38,957 nucleotides of DNA from Myxococcales bacterium (GCA_021783235.1 JAJXUD010000042.1:1-38957), one strand, 5' to 3'. Counted from the stretch's first letter, positions 1-7,923 are shown. Made by a program: numbers and translations. Notes: generated from the letters alone by a model not told the origin.

Positions 1-1
1 G

Positions 2-67
2 CTCGTGGTGACCACGCATCGTGGCCTCAAGTGTTACGAGCAGCCAGGCTTTGCAGAGGCCGCGTAA
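2..67 (+). CDS. Possible 3' end of an unidentified gene
   Basis: One frame is open from the left edge and stops with TAA at 65-67, ending in the residues YEQPGFAEAA. It could be the last 21 codons of a gene that begins outside the window. It overlaps the open frame of the RHS gene, so it may equally be chance. I do not recognise the sequence and no function is assigned. Confidence 0.15.
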   Translation, partial: LVVTTHRGLKCYEQPGFAEAA

Positions 68-1965
68 TGCGGACGTCGCGCTCTGCCAGGGAGGGCTTCG
101 ATGCAATCAGTTTCAGACTTGCACCCAGCGCCGATCAGGTCCTGACGAGGGACGTCTGCGCGCTGGGGAGCGGGACGCCGCAGCGGGAGACGTTCGACCC
201 AGCGGACTTCCAGTACGACACGGGCAAGCCGGGCTACGACCGGCTGCTGCGCTTCGAGCACGCCGAGATGCCGAACCGCGCGGTGAGCGGCGGCCCGTAC
301 GCGGCGCGGGACATCGGCTGCCTGGCGACGGGGACGTGCGGGGGCGGGCCGGGCTACGACGGGCGCGGCAACCCGCTGATGGACGTGACGCTGGACATCA
401 ACGGCAACGACGGCGGGACGGCGGGTATGGTCCCAACCTACGCGGGCGCGATCTTCCCCGACGAGCTGACCCGATGGGCGGCGGCGAGCTCGACCTCGGC
501 CATCAACTACCAGCTCGGCTACGACGCCGACGGGAGGGCGACGTCCAAGAAGTGGGCGCTGGACTCCACCGGCAGCCCGGCGCACTCCATCGCCCTCACC
601 TACGGCCTCGACAGCGGCAACTCGGGGCTGGAATCACTGAGCACGGTGACGGTGCAGGACGGGAGCAGCAGCCCGGTGTTCAACTACTACTACGACGCCT
701 TCCAGCGGCGGCGGCTGAAGGCGTATCCTACGAACGGCGTGACGGACGAGTACTTCTACGACCTGGGGCACCAGCTCCTCGAAGACCGAGGGTCGTACTC
801 GTCGAGCAGCTCGGCGCCGTACCCGGAGGACGACTACGTCTGGCTGGGCGGCCGGCCGGTGGCCTACGTGCGTGGGCAGATCTCGAGCACTTGGACGCGG
901 ACGAACGAGCTGAGCTCACCCGCGCCGACCTGCTCGCGGATGGGCGACAACCTGTCCTGCGGCATCTACTTCGTGGTGACCGATCACATCGGCAAGCCGG
1001 TGATGGCGCTGAACCCGAGCATGCAGGTGGCGGGGCTCTACGACTACGATGTCTTCGGCGGGATGAACCGGCAGCCGATCCAGGGCGACAGCCCGCACCC
1101 GCACGGGTCCGGCGAGGGAACAGGCACGTGCGCGACGAACCCGAACGTCATCGCGGAAGTGACGCAGAAGGCGGTGGCGAGCGGTCTCGTGGTGGACGCG
1201 CGCGCCCGCTTCCACTACGTCGACACGAGCGCCGCGGACGCCTGGGCGAGCCTGCGAGACGGGGACAGCTCCAACTGCCTCGAGGACCAGATCGGCGGCG
1301 CCCACCTCGGGGCGTTCGTCGGGAGCTGGCTGACGCCGCAGGCCGGCCACTTGCAGGCGACGTTCTACTCAGACGCCACGTCGAACACGACCGACGACGG
1401 GGCCTCGCTCGAGTCGATCGACTACCGCGAGTACCAGGCCGGCGCCACCCCGCTCGCGCTCCCCCTGCGCTTCCCCGGCCAGTACTACGACCCCGAGACC
1501 GACCTCCACGAGAACTGGCACAGGTTCTACGACCCGAGCCTGGGGAGGTATCTCGAGCCGGAGCCAAACTGGCTCACCCCCGATCTCCTCCTCCACGATG
1601 AGCGGGCGCAATTCGCCGATCCGGTCTGCGCCCATGCCCTCGACAACCTACTTGGCTTCGAGGATCCAAGCGGAGTGCAGGCGGCAGCGGGCGCAGAGCT
1701 GGGTGGGGAACTCGGCAGCGAGTCTGGTCCAGTTGGCGCGGCTGCGGTAGGAGCTGCAGCTGGTGCTGCGGCCGGGGCGTGCATGTCGAAGGCGCACGGC
1801 CAAGGGCAGTGCGGCCAAGCGGGAAGGAACCAAGATCCAGATAGGGCCGCGAAGGGTTGGCAGGCAGCCCCCGACGGAGGGTCTGGGTGGTGGAAGAAGC
1901 GGAACGATCAAACCGAGAAGTGGGACCTTAAGCATTGTGGCCCACGCGGACCACAAGGGCAATGA
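31..1965 (+). CDS. RHS-repeat core protein with variable C-terminal tip (probable polymorphic toxin)
   Basis: RHS/YD-repeat proteins form a hollow shell that carries a C-terminal toxin for delivery to competing cells. Tyr-Asp rich stretches such as LGYDADGRA and YYYDAFQRR occur through residues 60-330. The RHS core signature is at about residues 480-515, where FYDPSLGRYLEPEP matches the usual DP-x-LGRF-x-PDP boundary. After it come an Ala/Gly-rich linker and a tip with GWW and KWDLKHCGPRGP that I cannot assign to a toxin family. At 644 residues it is far shorter than full RHS proteins, and convincing RHS sequence starts only near residue 45. The frame is open to the left edge, so GTG at 31 is only nominal and the gene may be 5'-truncated or frameshifted. 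It ends in an ATGA overlap with the next gene, the usual toxin-immunity arrangement. Confidence 0.72.
   Translation: MLRAARLCRGRVMRTSRSAREGFDAISFRLAPSADQVLTRDVCALGSGTPQRETFDPADFQYDTGKPGYDRLLRFEHAEMPNRAVSGGPYAARDIGCLATGTCGGGPGYDGRGNPLMDVTLDINGNDGGTAGMVPTYAGAIFPDELTRWAAASSTSAINYQLGYDADGRATSKKWALDSTGSPAHSIALTYGLDSGNSGLESLSTVTVQDGSSSPVFNYYYDAFQRRRLKAYPTNGVTDEYFYDLGHQLLEDRGSYSSSSSAPYPEDDYVWLGGRPVAYVRGQISSTWTRTNELSSPAPTCSRMGDNLSCGIYFVVTDHIGKPVMALNPSMQVAGLYDYDVFGGMNRQPIQGDSPHPHGSGEGTGTCATNPNVIAEVTQKAVASGLVVDARARFHYVDTSAADAWASLRDGDSSNCLEDQIGGAHLGAFVGSWLTPQAGHLQATFYSDATSNTTDDGASLESIDYREYQAGATPLALPLRFPGQYYDPETDLHENWHRFYDPSLGRYLEPEPNWLTPDLLLHDERAQFADPVCAHALDNLLGFEDPSGVQAAAGAELGGELGSESGPVGAAAVGAAAGAAAGACMSKAHGQGQCGQAGRNQDPDRAAKGWQAAPDGGSGWWKKRNDQTEKWDLKHCGPRGPQGQ
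342..389 (+). repeat. 48-bp direct repeat, copy 1 (inside the RHS gene)
   Basis: This 48-bp segment codes for GPGYDGRGNPLMDV in the RHS gene and recurs without mismatch at 2565-2612, just beyond the immunity-like gene. The identity ends sharply on both sides. Such duplications are typical where RHS C-terminal cassettes have been exchanged or stacked by recombination. Confidence 0.9.
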
Positions 1966-2564
1966 AGAGCCGGGCAGGGCCGATCCGCGTGCCTCCCAAG
2001 GGCGCAGACGAGCGGAAATGTGAAGAGATGGAGCGCAGGGCGAGTCAGTTGGCCGGAGCAGGCCGTCATGGCGAGGCGTTCAAGCTCTTTCGGCGCCTTG
2101 CCATGCAGGACAATGCGTTCGGGCTCTTCTCGGTTGGGTACTGTTATGATGTCGGCGAAGGCGTCAAGCGGTCGCCAGACCGAGCGCTGCTTTGGTACCG
2201 TCGGGCGTTCGCAAAGCACCCAGATTGGATTCCTGCACACAATATTGGGACCATCTACCGAGATCTTGGGCGCCCGAGGCTTGCCCTTCGATGGTTTCAG
2301 AAGTCAATTGAGCTGGGCGGCGAAGACAGTCGCTTCGAGATCGCGAAACTATACCTTGGGCCTCTCGAGGATCGATTGGCAGCGAGGAAGACGCTGGAAG
2401 GTTTGCTGCGGCGACCGATCTACCTGGACTTCCCAGAGACAATCGAGGATGCGCGTGCCCTCCTCGAAAAGATGGACCAAGAGGAGGAGAGGGACGGTTC
2501 GAGGCAGCGGCGAGGCTTCAGCGGATCGAAGAGGCAGGTGGCGCGTGCTCGACGGGCACGGTGA
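1962..2564 (+). CDS. Sel1/TPR-repeat protein, probable immunity protein of the RHS toxin
   Basis: The ATG at 1962 overlaps the RHS stop codon (ATGA), so translation is probably coupled. The product of about 200 residues contains tandem helical repeats: GRHGEAFKLFRRLA, then AFGLFSVGYCYDVGEGV (Sel1-like), then PDRALLWYRRAF, then RPRLALRWFQKSIELGG. This alpha-solenoid type is common among immunity proteins and adaptors. No signal peptide is visible, so it should be cytoplasmic, as expected for protection against an incoming toxin. The Arg-rich tail (after about residue 165) may be extended past the natural end, because sequence copied from the RHS gene begins at 2565. The immunity role is inferred from position and coupling. 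A later in-frame ATG at the MERRASQ segment is an alternative start. Confidence 0.6.
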   Translation: MKSRAGPIRVPPKGADERKCEEMERRASQLAGAGRHGEAFKLFRRLAMQDNAFGLFSVGYCYDVGEGVKRSPDRALLWYRRAFAKHPDWIPAHNIGTIYRDLGRPRLALRWFQKSIELGGEDSRFEIAKLYLGPLEDRLAARKTLEGLLRRPIYLDFPETIEDARALLEKMDQEEERDGSRQRRGFSGSKRQVARARRAR

Positions 2565-2612
2565 GGGCGGGCCGGGCTACGACGGGCGCGGCAACCCGCT
2601 GATGGACGTGAC
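2565..2612 (+). repeat. 48-bp direct repeat, copy 2 (orphan RHS segment)
   Basis: This is a perfect copy of 342-389, placed directly after the stop codon of the Sel1/TPR gene. It encodes the same GPGYDGRGNPLMDV peptide but has no RHS gene around it; homology stops after GACGTGAC and is followed by unrelated sequence. It looks like the seam of a past recombination event. Bases 2613-2689 hold no feature that I recognise. Confidence 0.9.
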
Positions 2613-2689
2613 TGTTGCCACCGGCGGTTGAAGGGGACCGATTCCACCGGGATCACCGGGACCAGGGGACCACCCAGCGTAGGGCGTAG

Positions 2690-2884
2690 GTGACTTGCCG
2701 CAGCCGCGAGCCGGGCCGGCTGTACTGCGCGGAGTGCTCGCTCGCGGCGCGGAAGGAGCGGGAGAAGAGAGCGCGGCGCAACTACCGGGCGCAGGACTAC
2801 GGCAAGGAGCAGCACAAGGACGAAGAGGCCGAGCGGCGCGAGCGGCTTCGGCTCCGCAGCGTGGGGGATCGCTGGGGCGGTTGA
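2690..2884 (+). pseudogene. Remnant ORF with zinc-ribbon-like cysteines and a very basic charged tail
   Basis: This 64-codon frame begins with GTG directly after an in-frame TAG, so any natural upstream part is lost. It starts TCRSREPGRLYCAEC, which looks like the second half of a zinc ribbon (C-x2-C preceded by another Cys). A long Arg/Lys/Glu-rich helix follows (ARKEREKRARR, KDEEAERRERLRLR). Its 3' end runs into the first IS1595 fragment at 2872. I do not recognise the family. It is most likely a decayed mobile-element accessory or nucleic-acid-binding gene. Confidence 0.35.
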
Positions 2885-2912
2885 AGCGGAAGGCGAACTC
2901 GTCGACCACCAC
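2872..2912 (-). mobile_element. Scrap of IS1595-family transposase 3' end, copy 1
   Basis: On the minus strand this reads VVVDEFAFRFNRP, matching the conserved DEF-x-FRFNRR near the C-terminus of ISXO2/IS1595 transposases. A 34-bp stretch (2872-2905) is identical to 3462-3495. On the plus strand the sequence runs without a stop into the RHS fragment that follows. Only a scrap remains, with no terminal repeat or intact gene. Confidence 0.55.
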
Positions 2913-3209
2913 GTGACGAGCGTGACCGAGACGCTGCCGGGGGCGAGCGCTCCCGTCCAGACGCGGATGGCCTACGACTCCAACGGCAACGTCTGCGCCG
3001 TCACCGTCGGGGCGTCCCCCTCCTGGGTGGCGAGCTGCACGAATACCGGCTCGGCCGACGATCCGGTGACCGCCTACTACCAGTACGACGACTTCGGGAA
3101 TCTCCTCACCGCGACCCTCCCCGACACCGGCGCCACCGCCAAGGGGGTGACCCGGTACGTCCCAAGCGACCGCTACCTCCGAAAGTTGCTCGACCAGGAT
3201 GACGACTGA
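2904..3209 (+). pseudogene. Orphan RHS/YD-repeat fragment
   Basis: About 100 codons of RHS sequence: MAYDSNGNVCAVTV and YYQYDDFGNLLTATLPD are clear YD repeats. The fragment then switches to a short unrelated end, GVTRYVPSDRYLRKLLDQDDD. It has no upstream RHS body, because its 5' end abuts the transposase scrap at 2905. It overlaps the start of the next small ORF by 11 bp, so it may be the end of an older toxin cassette with its own immunity gene. It is not expected to be functional alone. Confidence 0.6.
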
Positions 3210-3474
3210 ACGTTTAATCGCGAGCCTCAAGAAGAACCTGGGCTCAGACGACGCACGCGCCACGAAGCGCCTCGCCATCGCCGAGGCATATCTGCAGGCA
3301 GGCGACAAGCGCTCGGCGATGGAATGGTTCCTGAAGGCTGCCGCGCATGCCGAGTTCTCTGAGCCGTTTGGCGCGCCGCTTGTGTACCTATCGATAGGTC
3401 ATGGGTTCGACTGCCACGGCTTGTTGCCTCAGCCGGAAGGATCTTGCCGCGGTGCTTCGACCTGGGGCGGTTGA
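3199..3474 (+). pseudogene. Truncated TPR-like ORF, possible orphan immunity fragment
   Basis: The ATG at 3199 overlaps the end of the RHS fragment. The first 50 residues (KRLAIAEAYLQAGDKRSAMEWFLKAA) form a convincing TPR-like helical pair, resembling the probable immunity protein at 1962-2564 in type. After about residue 55 the sequence loses this character, and the frame ends inside the second transposase scrap, so the 3' part was probably replaced. The arrangement repeats the RHS-then-TPR order seen at 31-2564. Confidence 0.4.
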
Positions 3475-3534
3475 AGCGGAAGGCGAACTCGTCGAGGTAG
3501 TAATCCAGATGCTTGGCGCTGACGGAACCCGGGG
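3462..3534 (-). mobile_element. Scrap of IS1595-family transposase 3' end, copy 2
   Basis: The minus strand reads PGSVSAKHLDYYLDEFAFRFNRPR, the well-conserved C-terminal part of ISXO2/IS1595 (DDE) transposases. It includes the 34-bp block identical to 2872-2905. The fragment ends about a dozen bases before the 3' end of the TonB-like gene. Together the two scraps bracket the orphan RHS/TPR pair. Nothing else of the element is present. Confidence 0.65.
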
Positions 3535-3546
3535 GGCTGATCCTCG

Positions 3547-4755
3547 TCAGTAGACGCGCAGCAGCTTCGCGTCGACCACGAAGTGGGCCGCGCGCAGGTC
3601 GACGAAGGTCGGATCGGCGGAGCCGACGTCGAAGCTGCCCGCCATCGTGCCGGTGGCGACGGCGAGCGGCAGGTACCACCAGTCGTCCGAGAGCTTCACG
3701 TCCTTCGCGTCTCGCAAGAAGCTCAGCCGCCCCTCGAAGGCCCAGAGCGCGCGGCTCCCGACGGGCGAGAGCCCCTCGCCGCTCGCCGGCGGCGGCGCGA
3801 GCTTCGCGAGTCCGAGGGGTATCCGGGCGAGGACCCACGCGTCGAACCCGCGGTCGCCGGACGAGCGCTGGAGCGTCGCGCCCAAGAGCTCGCCCCGAGG
3901 GCCCTCCCGGATCTCGACGAGCGCGACCAGGGCGGCGCCGTTCTCGCCGGAGAGGCCGCTCATGGTCTGCATCGCGTCGATCGCGCCCTGGTTCGGCGCC
4001 CACGGGGCGCGCGGGTCGCCCGGCGGGCCGCCGAGGTTCGGGAGCTCCTCGCGATGCGCCAGATCGTCCACCGCGCCCGGCCCGCGCGGCGAGCCGTTCG
4101 CGCCGTAGCGGCGGGCGGCCGAAGACCAGCTCTTCACGAAGTCGGCGAGGAGGTGGGGCGAGCCGCGCCGCAGCTCGCTCGCGAAGGCGCCCTCGAGGGC
4201 GAGCTTCTCGCGGGAGAAGTAGGGATCGACGAGGCCGCGCTCGACGCGCGCCTCGGCGCGGGCGTCCGCGAGCCAGCCGTCGACGGTCGCCTTCGCCCGA
4301 ACGGCCTTGGCCTCGGCCGACTCGGCGATCGGCTCGCCGACGTCGAGCCGGCCGCGGGGGTCGTGGAGCGTCGGCGCGGTCGAGGGGGAGAAGGGGAGGG
4401 AGAGATCGGGGACGCGGGGCGAGTCGCCGGCGCTCCCCCAACTCGTCGACGATCGGGAGCCCGGCTCCGCTGCCCTCGCCCCGGTCGCGCGAGCCCCGTG
4501 CTGCCCCCCGCGCTGGAGCTGGGGCGAGGTCCGCGAGGGGGGCGGCGGGCGCGTGGCCCCCGCTCCGGGCCTCGCCCTCTGCGCGCGCGCGGCAGGAGGG
4601 CTCTTGGGTGTCGGCAGCTCGACCTCGATCTCGACGACCTCGCGCGGTCGCGGGGGCGCGGGGAGGCCTCGAGGCAAGAGCAGCCAGAGCGACGCGTGGA
4701 GGAGCGCCGAGAGAAGCAGCGCGAGGAGCAGCGCTGGAGGCCTTCGCCGACGCAT
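3547..4755 (-). CDS. TonB-like / energy-transducer family protein
   Basis: A 402-residue envelope protein of TonB architecture. It has a basic N-terminus and one membrane segment (ALLLALLLSALLHASLWLLL, residues 8-28). A Pro/Arg-rich periplasm-spanning region with VVEIEVELPTPKSPP follows (30-130). The C-terminal part (about 255-330) holds a TonB-box-binding-like domain with ALVALVEIREGPRGELLGATLQRSSGDRGFDAWV, the beta-alpha-beta pattern of TonB C-terminal domains. TonB proteins pass proton-motive energy from an ExbBD motor to outer-membrane receptors; no exbB or exbD lies here. It starts 18 bp after dnaE2 on the same strand and could be read through from the imu operon. The last 70 residues after the TonB-like domain are unusual and unassigned. 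Confidence 0.65.
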   Translation of the reverse strand: MRRRRPPALLLALLLSALLHASLWLLLPRGLPAPPRPREVVEIEVELPTPKSPPAARAQRARPGAGATRPPPPSRTSPQLQRGGQHGARATGARAAEPGSRSSTSWGSAGDSPRVPDLSLPFSPSTAPTLHDPRGRLDVGEPIAESAEAKAVRAKATVDGWLADARAEARVERGLVDPYFSREKLALEGAFASELRRGSPHLLADFVKSWSSAARRYGANGSPRGPGAVDDLAHREELPNLGGPPGDPRAPWAPNQGAIDAMQTMSGLSGENGAALVALVEIREGPRGELLGATLQRSSGDRGFDAWVLARIPLGLAKLAPPPASGEGLSPVGSRALWAFEGRLSFLRDAKDVKLSDDWWYLPLAVATGTMAGSFDVGSADPTFVDLRAAHFVVDAKLLRVY

Positions 4756-4773
4756 GCCGTCGAGCCTAGCGGG

Positions 4774-7700
4774 CTACCTGAAGTCGTGCGAGCGCGGGCC
4801 CTTCTCGACCTGCCCGAACGGCGTCAGCTTTCGAGCGTCGACCGTGGCGACGCCGTCCACGTTCTGGAGCGGCCCCTCGAGGACGAGGAGCGGCGCGCCG
4901 AGGACCAGGGCTCGCTCCTTCGCGAAGATCTCGGGACGGACGACGGCGTTCGCCTGGCCGGTCTCGTCCTCGACGGTCACGAAGACGAGCCCCTTCGCGG
5001 TGGCGGGTCGCTGGCGCGTGATGACGAGGCCGCCGATGCGGGTCCAGGCGCGGTTCGGCCGGCCGCGCACGTCGCTCGCGCGCACCACGCCGAGCCGCTC
5101 CAGCTCGGGGCGGAGGTGGGCGACGAGCTGTGGGCCGACGGTGAGCCCGTGGGTTCGGTAGTCGGCGAGGGTCTCTTCGAAGGGGGCCATCTCGGGCAAC
5201 GGCGAGGCCTCGCCGTTTCCTCCCCCCTTCCACGGCGGAGCCGCGGGGGAGGGGCGGGGGGCCGCGGCGAGCAGCTCGCCCCCACTCGCCCAGCTCCGGC
5301 GCAGCTCCCAGAGCGCGGCGCGCCGCTCCTGGCCAAAGCAGGCGAAGGCGCCGGCCTCGGCGAGCGATTCGAGCTGCGCGAGCGAGAGGCCCGCGCGCGC
5401 CGCGAGGTCGCCGATCGAGGAGAACGGCCGCTCCGCCCGCTCCGCGAGGAAGCGAGTCCCCGCCTTCGCGCCGAGGCCGCGCACGGTCCCCAGGCCGAGC
5501 CGCACCGCGTCTCCTTCGAGCGCGCTGCCCCAGCCGCTCTCGCGCACGCAGGGCGGCAGGACCCGGACGCCGTGGCGCTGCGCGTCCTTCACCAGGGTGG
5601 CCGGGCCGTAGAAGCCCATCGGCTGCGCGTTCAGCAAGGAGACGAGGAAGACCGCCGGGTGGTGGGCCTTGAGGTAGGCGCTCGCGTAGACCCAGTAGGC
5701 GAAGGCGAAGGCGTGCGACTCGGGGAAGCCGTACTCGGCGAAGCCCGAGAACCACGACCAGGCCTCGCGCGCCGCTTCGGGCGAGACGCCGCGCCGCGTG
5801 GTCCCCTCGACGAAGCGGCGTTCGAAGACGGCCATCCGCTCGCGCGAGCGCTTGTGGGTCATGGCGCGCCGCAGCTCCTCGGCCTCGCCCCCGGTGAAGC
5901 CCGCGAGCGTCATCGCGACGCGCAGGAGCTGCTCCTGGAAGAGCGGGAAGCCGAGCGTCCGCTCGAGGATCGGCGCGAGCGACGGGTGCGGGTAGGTCAC
6001 CGCCTCGCGGCCGGCGCGGCGCCGCAGGTAGGGGTTCACCATCCGGCCCACGAGCGGCCCCGGGCGGATGAGGCCGACCTCGACGACGAGGTCGTAGAAC
6101 CTCCTCGGCTGCTGGCGCGGCAGGGTCGCGATCTGGGCGCGCGACTCGATCTGGAAGACGCCGATCGTGTCCGTGGCGCAGCAGAGGTCGTAGACCGCGG
6201 GGTCGTTCGGCGGCAGGTGGGCGACGTCGAAGGAGGGGCCGAGCAGCCGCTGCGCCTCCTCGAGCGCGGCCAGCATGCCGAGGCCGAGCAGGTCGATCTT
6301 GATGAGGCCGAGCGACTCGGCGTCGCTCTTGTCCCACTGGATGATCGTCCGTCCGGCCATGGCGGCGGGTTCGATGGGGACGACCTCGTCGAGCATTCCC
6401 GCCGCGAGGATCATGCCGCCCGAGTGCTGCGAGAGGTGGCGCGGCAGGTCCTGGATCTCGCCGCACAGCTCCGCCCAGAGGAGCACGCGCGCGTCCGGGG
6501 CGACTCCCGCGGCGCGCAGCCGCTCGGCGAGCGGCACCTCCTCGCGCCACTCGAAGCGCGCGAACTGGCGCGCCAGCCGGTCGACCTGCTCGCCCGAGAA
6601 GCCGAGCGCCTTGCCCACCTCGCGGGCGGCGCTCCGGTCGCGGTACGTGACGACCTCGGCGCACATGGCGGCGCCGCGGCGGCCGTACTTCTCGAAGACG
6701 TGCTGGATGACGCTCTCGCGCGCGTCGCCGGAGGGGAGATCGATGTCGACGTCCGGCCACTCGCCGCGCTCCTCCGAGAGGAAGCGCTCGAAGAGGAGGT
6801 CGTTCGCGATGGGGTCGACCGTGGTGATGTCGAGCGCGTAGCAGACCGCCGAGTTGGCCGCCGAGCCGCGGCCCTTGCCGAGGATGCCGCGCTCGCCGCA
6901 GAAGCGGACGATGTCGGCGACGATGAGGAAGTAGCCCGACAGGCCGAGCTTCTCGATGAGCGAGAGCTCCCGCTCGAGCTGGGCGCGCACGCGCTCGGTC
7001 GGCTTCGGGTAACGGCGGCGGGCCCCATCGGCGACGAGGCGGCGGAGCAGCGCGGGCTCCGTCTCGCCCGAGGGCGTGCGGAAGTCCGGGAAGCGGTAGG
7101 GCAGCTTCGCGAGCGTGAAGCCGCACTCGTGGGCGACGGCGCGGGCCCGGTCGAGCGCCTCGGGCACGTCGGCGAAGCGCTCGCGCAGCTCGGACTCGGG
7201 CCAGAGGTGCCGCTCGGCGTTGCGGGCGAGCCGCGTCCCCGCGAGGTCGAGCGTCGTCTTCTCGCGGATGCAGGCGAGGACGTCGAGGAGCGGCCGCTCG
7301 TCGGCCTCGGCCATGCGCGCGCCCTGCGTCGCGACGACGCCGAGCCCGAAGCGCTCGGCGAGATCCCGGACCCGCCGGTTGCGCCGCTCCTCGCGGGGGT
7401 CGCCGTGGCGCTGGATCTCGCAGAGGACGCTCTCGCGCCCGAAGCAGCGGACGAGCCGCTCGAGGGGCGGGATCGGGTCGGTCTCCAGCGCGCGCGTCAC
7501 GACGCCGGCGTCGTCGCCCGTGAGCGCGAAGAGGCCGCCGGCGTGCGCCTCGAGCTCCTCCCAGGAGACCGCCGGCGACGCTCGCGCGTGGGCGAGCGTC
7601 GCGAGCCGGCAGAGGTGGCGGTAGCCCTGCGAGTCCTTGGCGAGGAGAAGAAGGCGGCCGTGGTCTCCCCGCCCTGGGCCCTCCCCGCCGCGCGGGGAAG

Positions 7701-7923
7701 GGGCGTCGGCGAGCGCGAGGTCCGCGCCGACGATGGGCCCGAGCCCGAGCGGTCGGGCGGCCTCGAAGAAGCGGGGGGCGCCGTAGACGCCGTCGCGGTC
7801 CGCGAGCGCGAGCGCCTCGTAGCCGAGCGCCGCCGCCCGCTCGGCCAGCCGCTCGGGGAGCGCGCTCGCCCGCAGGAACGAGAAGGCCGAGGCGGCCCGC
7901 AGCTCGCAGTGGCCCCGCCTAAT
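4774..7923 (-). CDS. dnaE2: Error-prone DNA polymerase DnaE2 (ImuC)
   Basis: C-family polymerase alpha subunit for SOS mutagenesis, working with ImuA and ImuB on damaged DNA. The frame covers 1049 residues, the usual DnaE2 length. An N-terminal PHP domain starts HCELRAASAFSFL; its usual metal-binding histidines are largely replaced, as in other DnaE2. The polymerase palm shows GKGRGSAANSAVCY and the catalytic aspartates PDVDID (390-395). An HhH/OB part follows, and the protein ends SHDFR, typical of DnaE2. No ATG, GTG or TTG lies within 60 nt upstream in frame. The first ordinary start, GTG at 7500, would delete the whole PHP region, whose homology is continuous up to 7918. An ATT at 7923-7921 sits 6 nt after AAGGAG and overlaps the imuB TAG, so AUU is the probable start. 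Two palindromic repeats lie in frame (residues 74-87 and 888-902). Confidence 0.93.
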   Translation of the reverse strand: MRRGHCELRAASAFSFLRASALPERLAERAAALGYEALALADRDGVYGAPRFFEAARPLGLGPIVGADLALADAPSPRGGEGPGRGDHGRLLLLAKDSQGYRHLCRLATLAHARASPAVSWEELEAHAGGLFALTGDDAGVVTRALETDPIPPLERLVRCFGRESVLCEIQRHGDPREERRNRRVRDLAERFGLGVVATQGARMAEADERPLLDVLACIREKTTLDLAGTRLARNAERHLWPESELRERFADVPEALDRARAVAHECGFTLAKLPYRFPDFRTPSGETEPALLRRLVADGARRRYPKPTERVRAQLERELSLIEKLGLSGYFLIVADIVRFCGERGILGKGRGSAANSAVCYALDITTVDPIANDLLFERFLSEERGEWPDVDIDLPSGDARESVIQHVFEKYGRRGAAMCAEVVTYRDRSAAREVGKALGFSGEQVDRLARQFARFEWREEVPLAERLRAAGVAPDARVLLWAELCGEIQDLPRHLSQHSGGMILAAGMLDEVVPIEPAAMAGRTIIQWDKSDAESLGLIKIDLLGLGMLAALEEAQRLLGPSFDVAHLPPNDPAVYDLCCATDTIGVFQIESRAQIATLPRQQPRRFYDLVVEVGLIRPGPLVGRMVNPYLRRRAGREAVTYPHPSLAPILERTLGFPLFQEQLLRVAMTLAGFTGGEAEELRRAMTHKRSRERMAVFERRFVEGTTRRGVSPEAAREAWSWFSGFAEYGFPESHAFAFAYWVYASAYLKAHHPAVFLVSLLNAQPMGFYGPATLVKDAQRHGVRVLPPCVRESGWGSALEGDAVRLGLGTVRGLGAKAGTRFLAERAERPFSSIGDLAARAGLSLAQLESLAEAGAFACFGQERRAALWELRRSWASGGELLAAAPRPSPAAPPWKGGGNGEASPLPEMAPFEETLADYRTHGLTVGPQLVAHLRPELERLGVVRASDVRGRPNRAWTRIGGLVITRQRPATAKGLVFVTVEDETGQANAVVRPEIFAKERALVLGAPLLVLEGPLQNVDGVATVDARKLTPFGQVEKGPRSHDFR
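5219..5262. repeat. C/G-rich palindromic mini-repeat inside dnaE2 (copy A)
   Basis: CCTCCCCC and GGGGGAGG arms enclose a smaller CGGC-GGA-GCCG hairpin, followed by GGGCGGGGGG. It belongs to the same loose family as 7664-7704 and 38497-38533. It is translated in frame as part of PRPSPAAPPWKGGGNGEASP, a linker between the HhH region and the OB fold, where DnaE2 sequences vary. Confidence 0.55.
7664..7704. repeat. C/G-rich palindromic mini-repeat inside dnaE2 (copy B)
   Basis: On the minus strand the arms CCCTTCCCCGC and GCGGGGAGGG flank GCG, followed by CCCAGGGCGGGGAG. It encodes APSPRGGEGPGRGDHG, an insert between the PHP strands GADLALAD and RLLLLAKD that other DnaE2 proteins join directly or with a short turn. 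The reading frame is kept. Compare 38497-38533. Confidence 0.6.

Noticed and set aside
4774-7500. dnaE2 starting at GTG 7500
   Set aside because: PHP-domain homology continues in frame without a stop to 7918, so this start would cut off a conserved domain.
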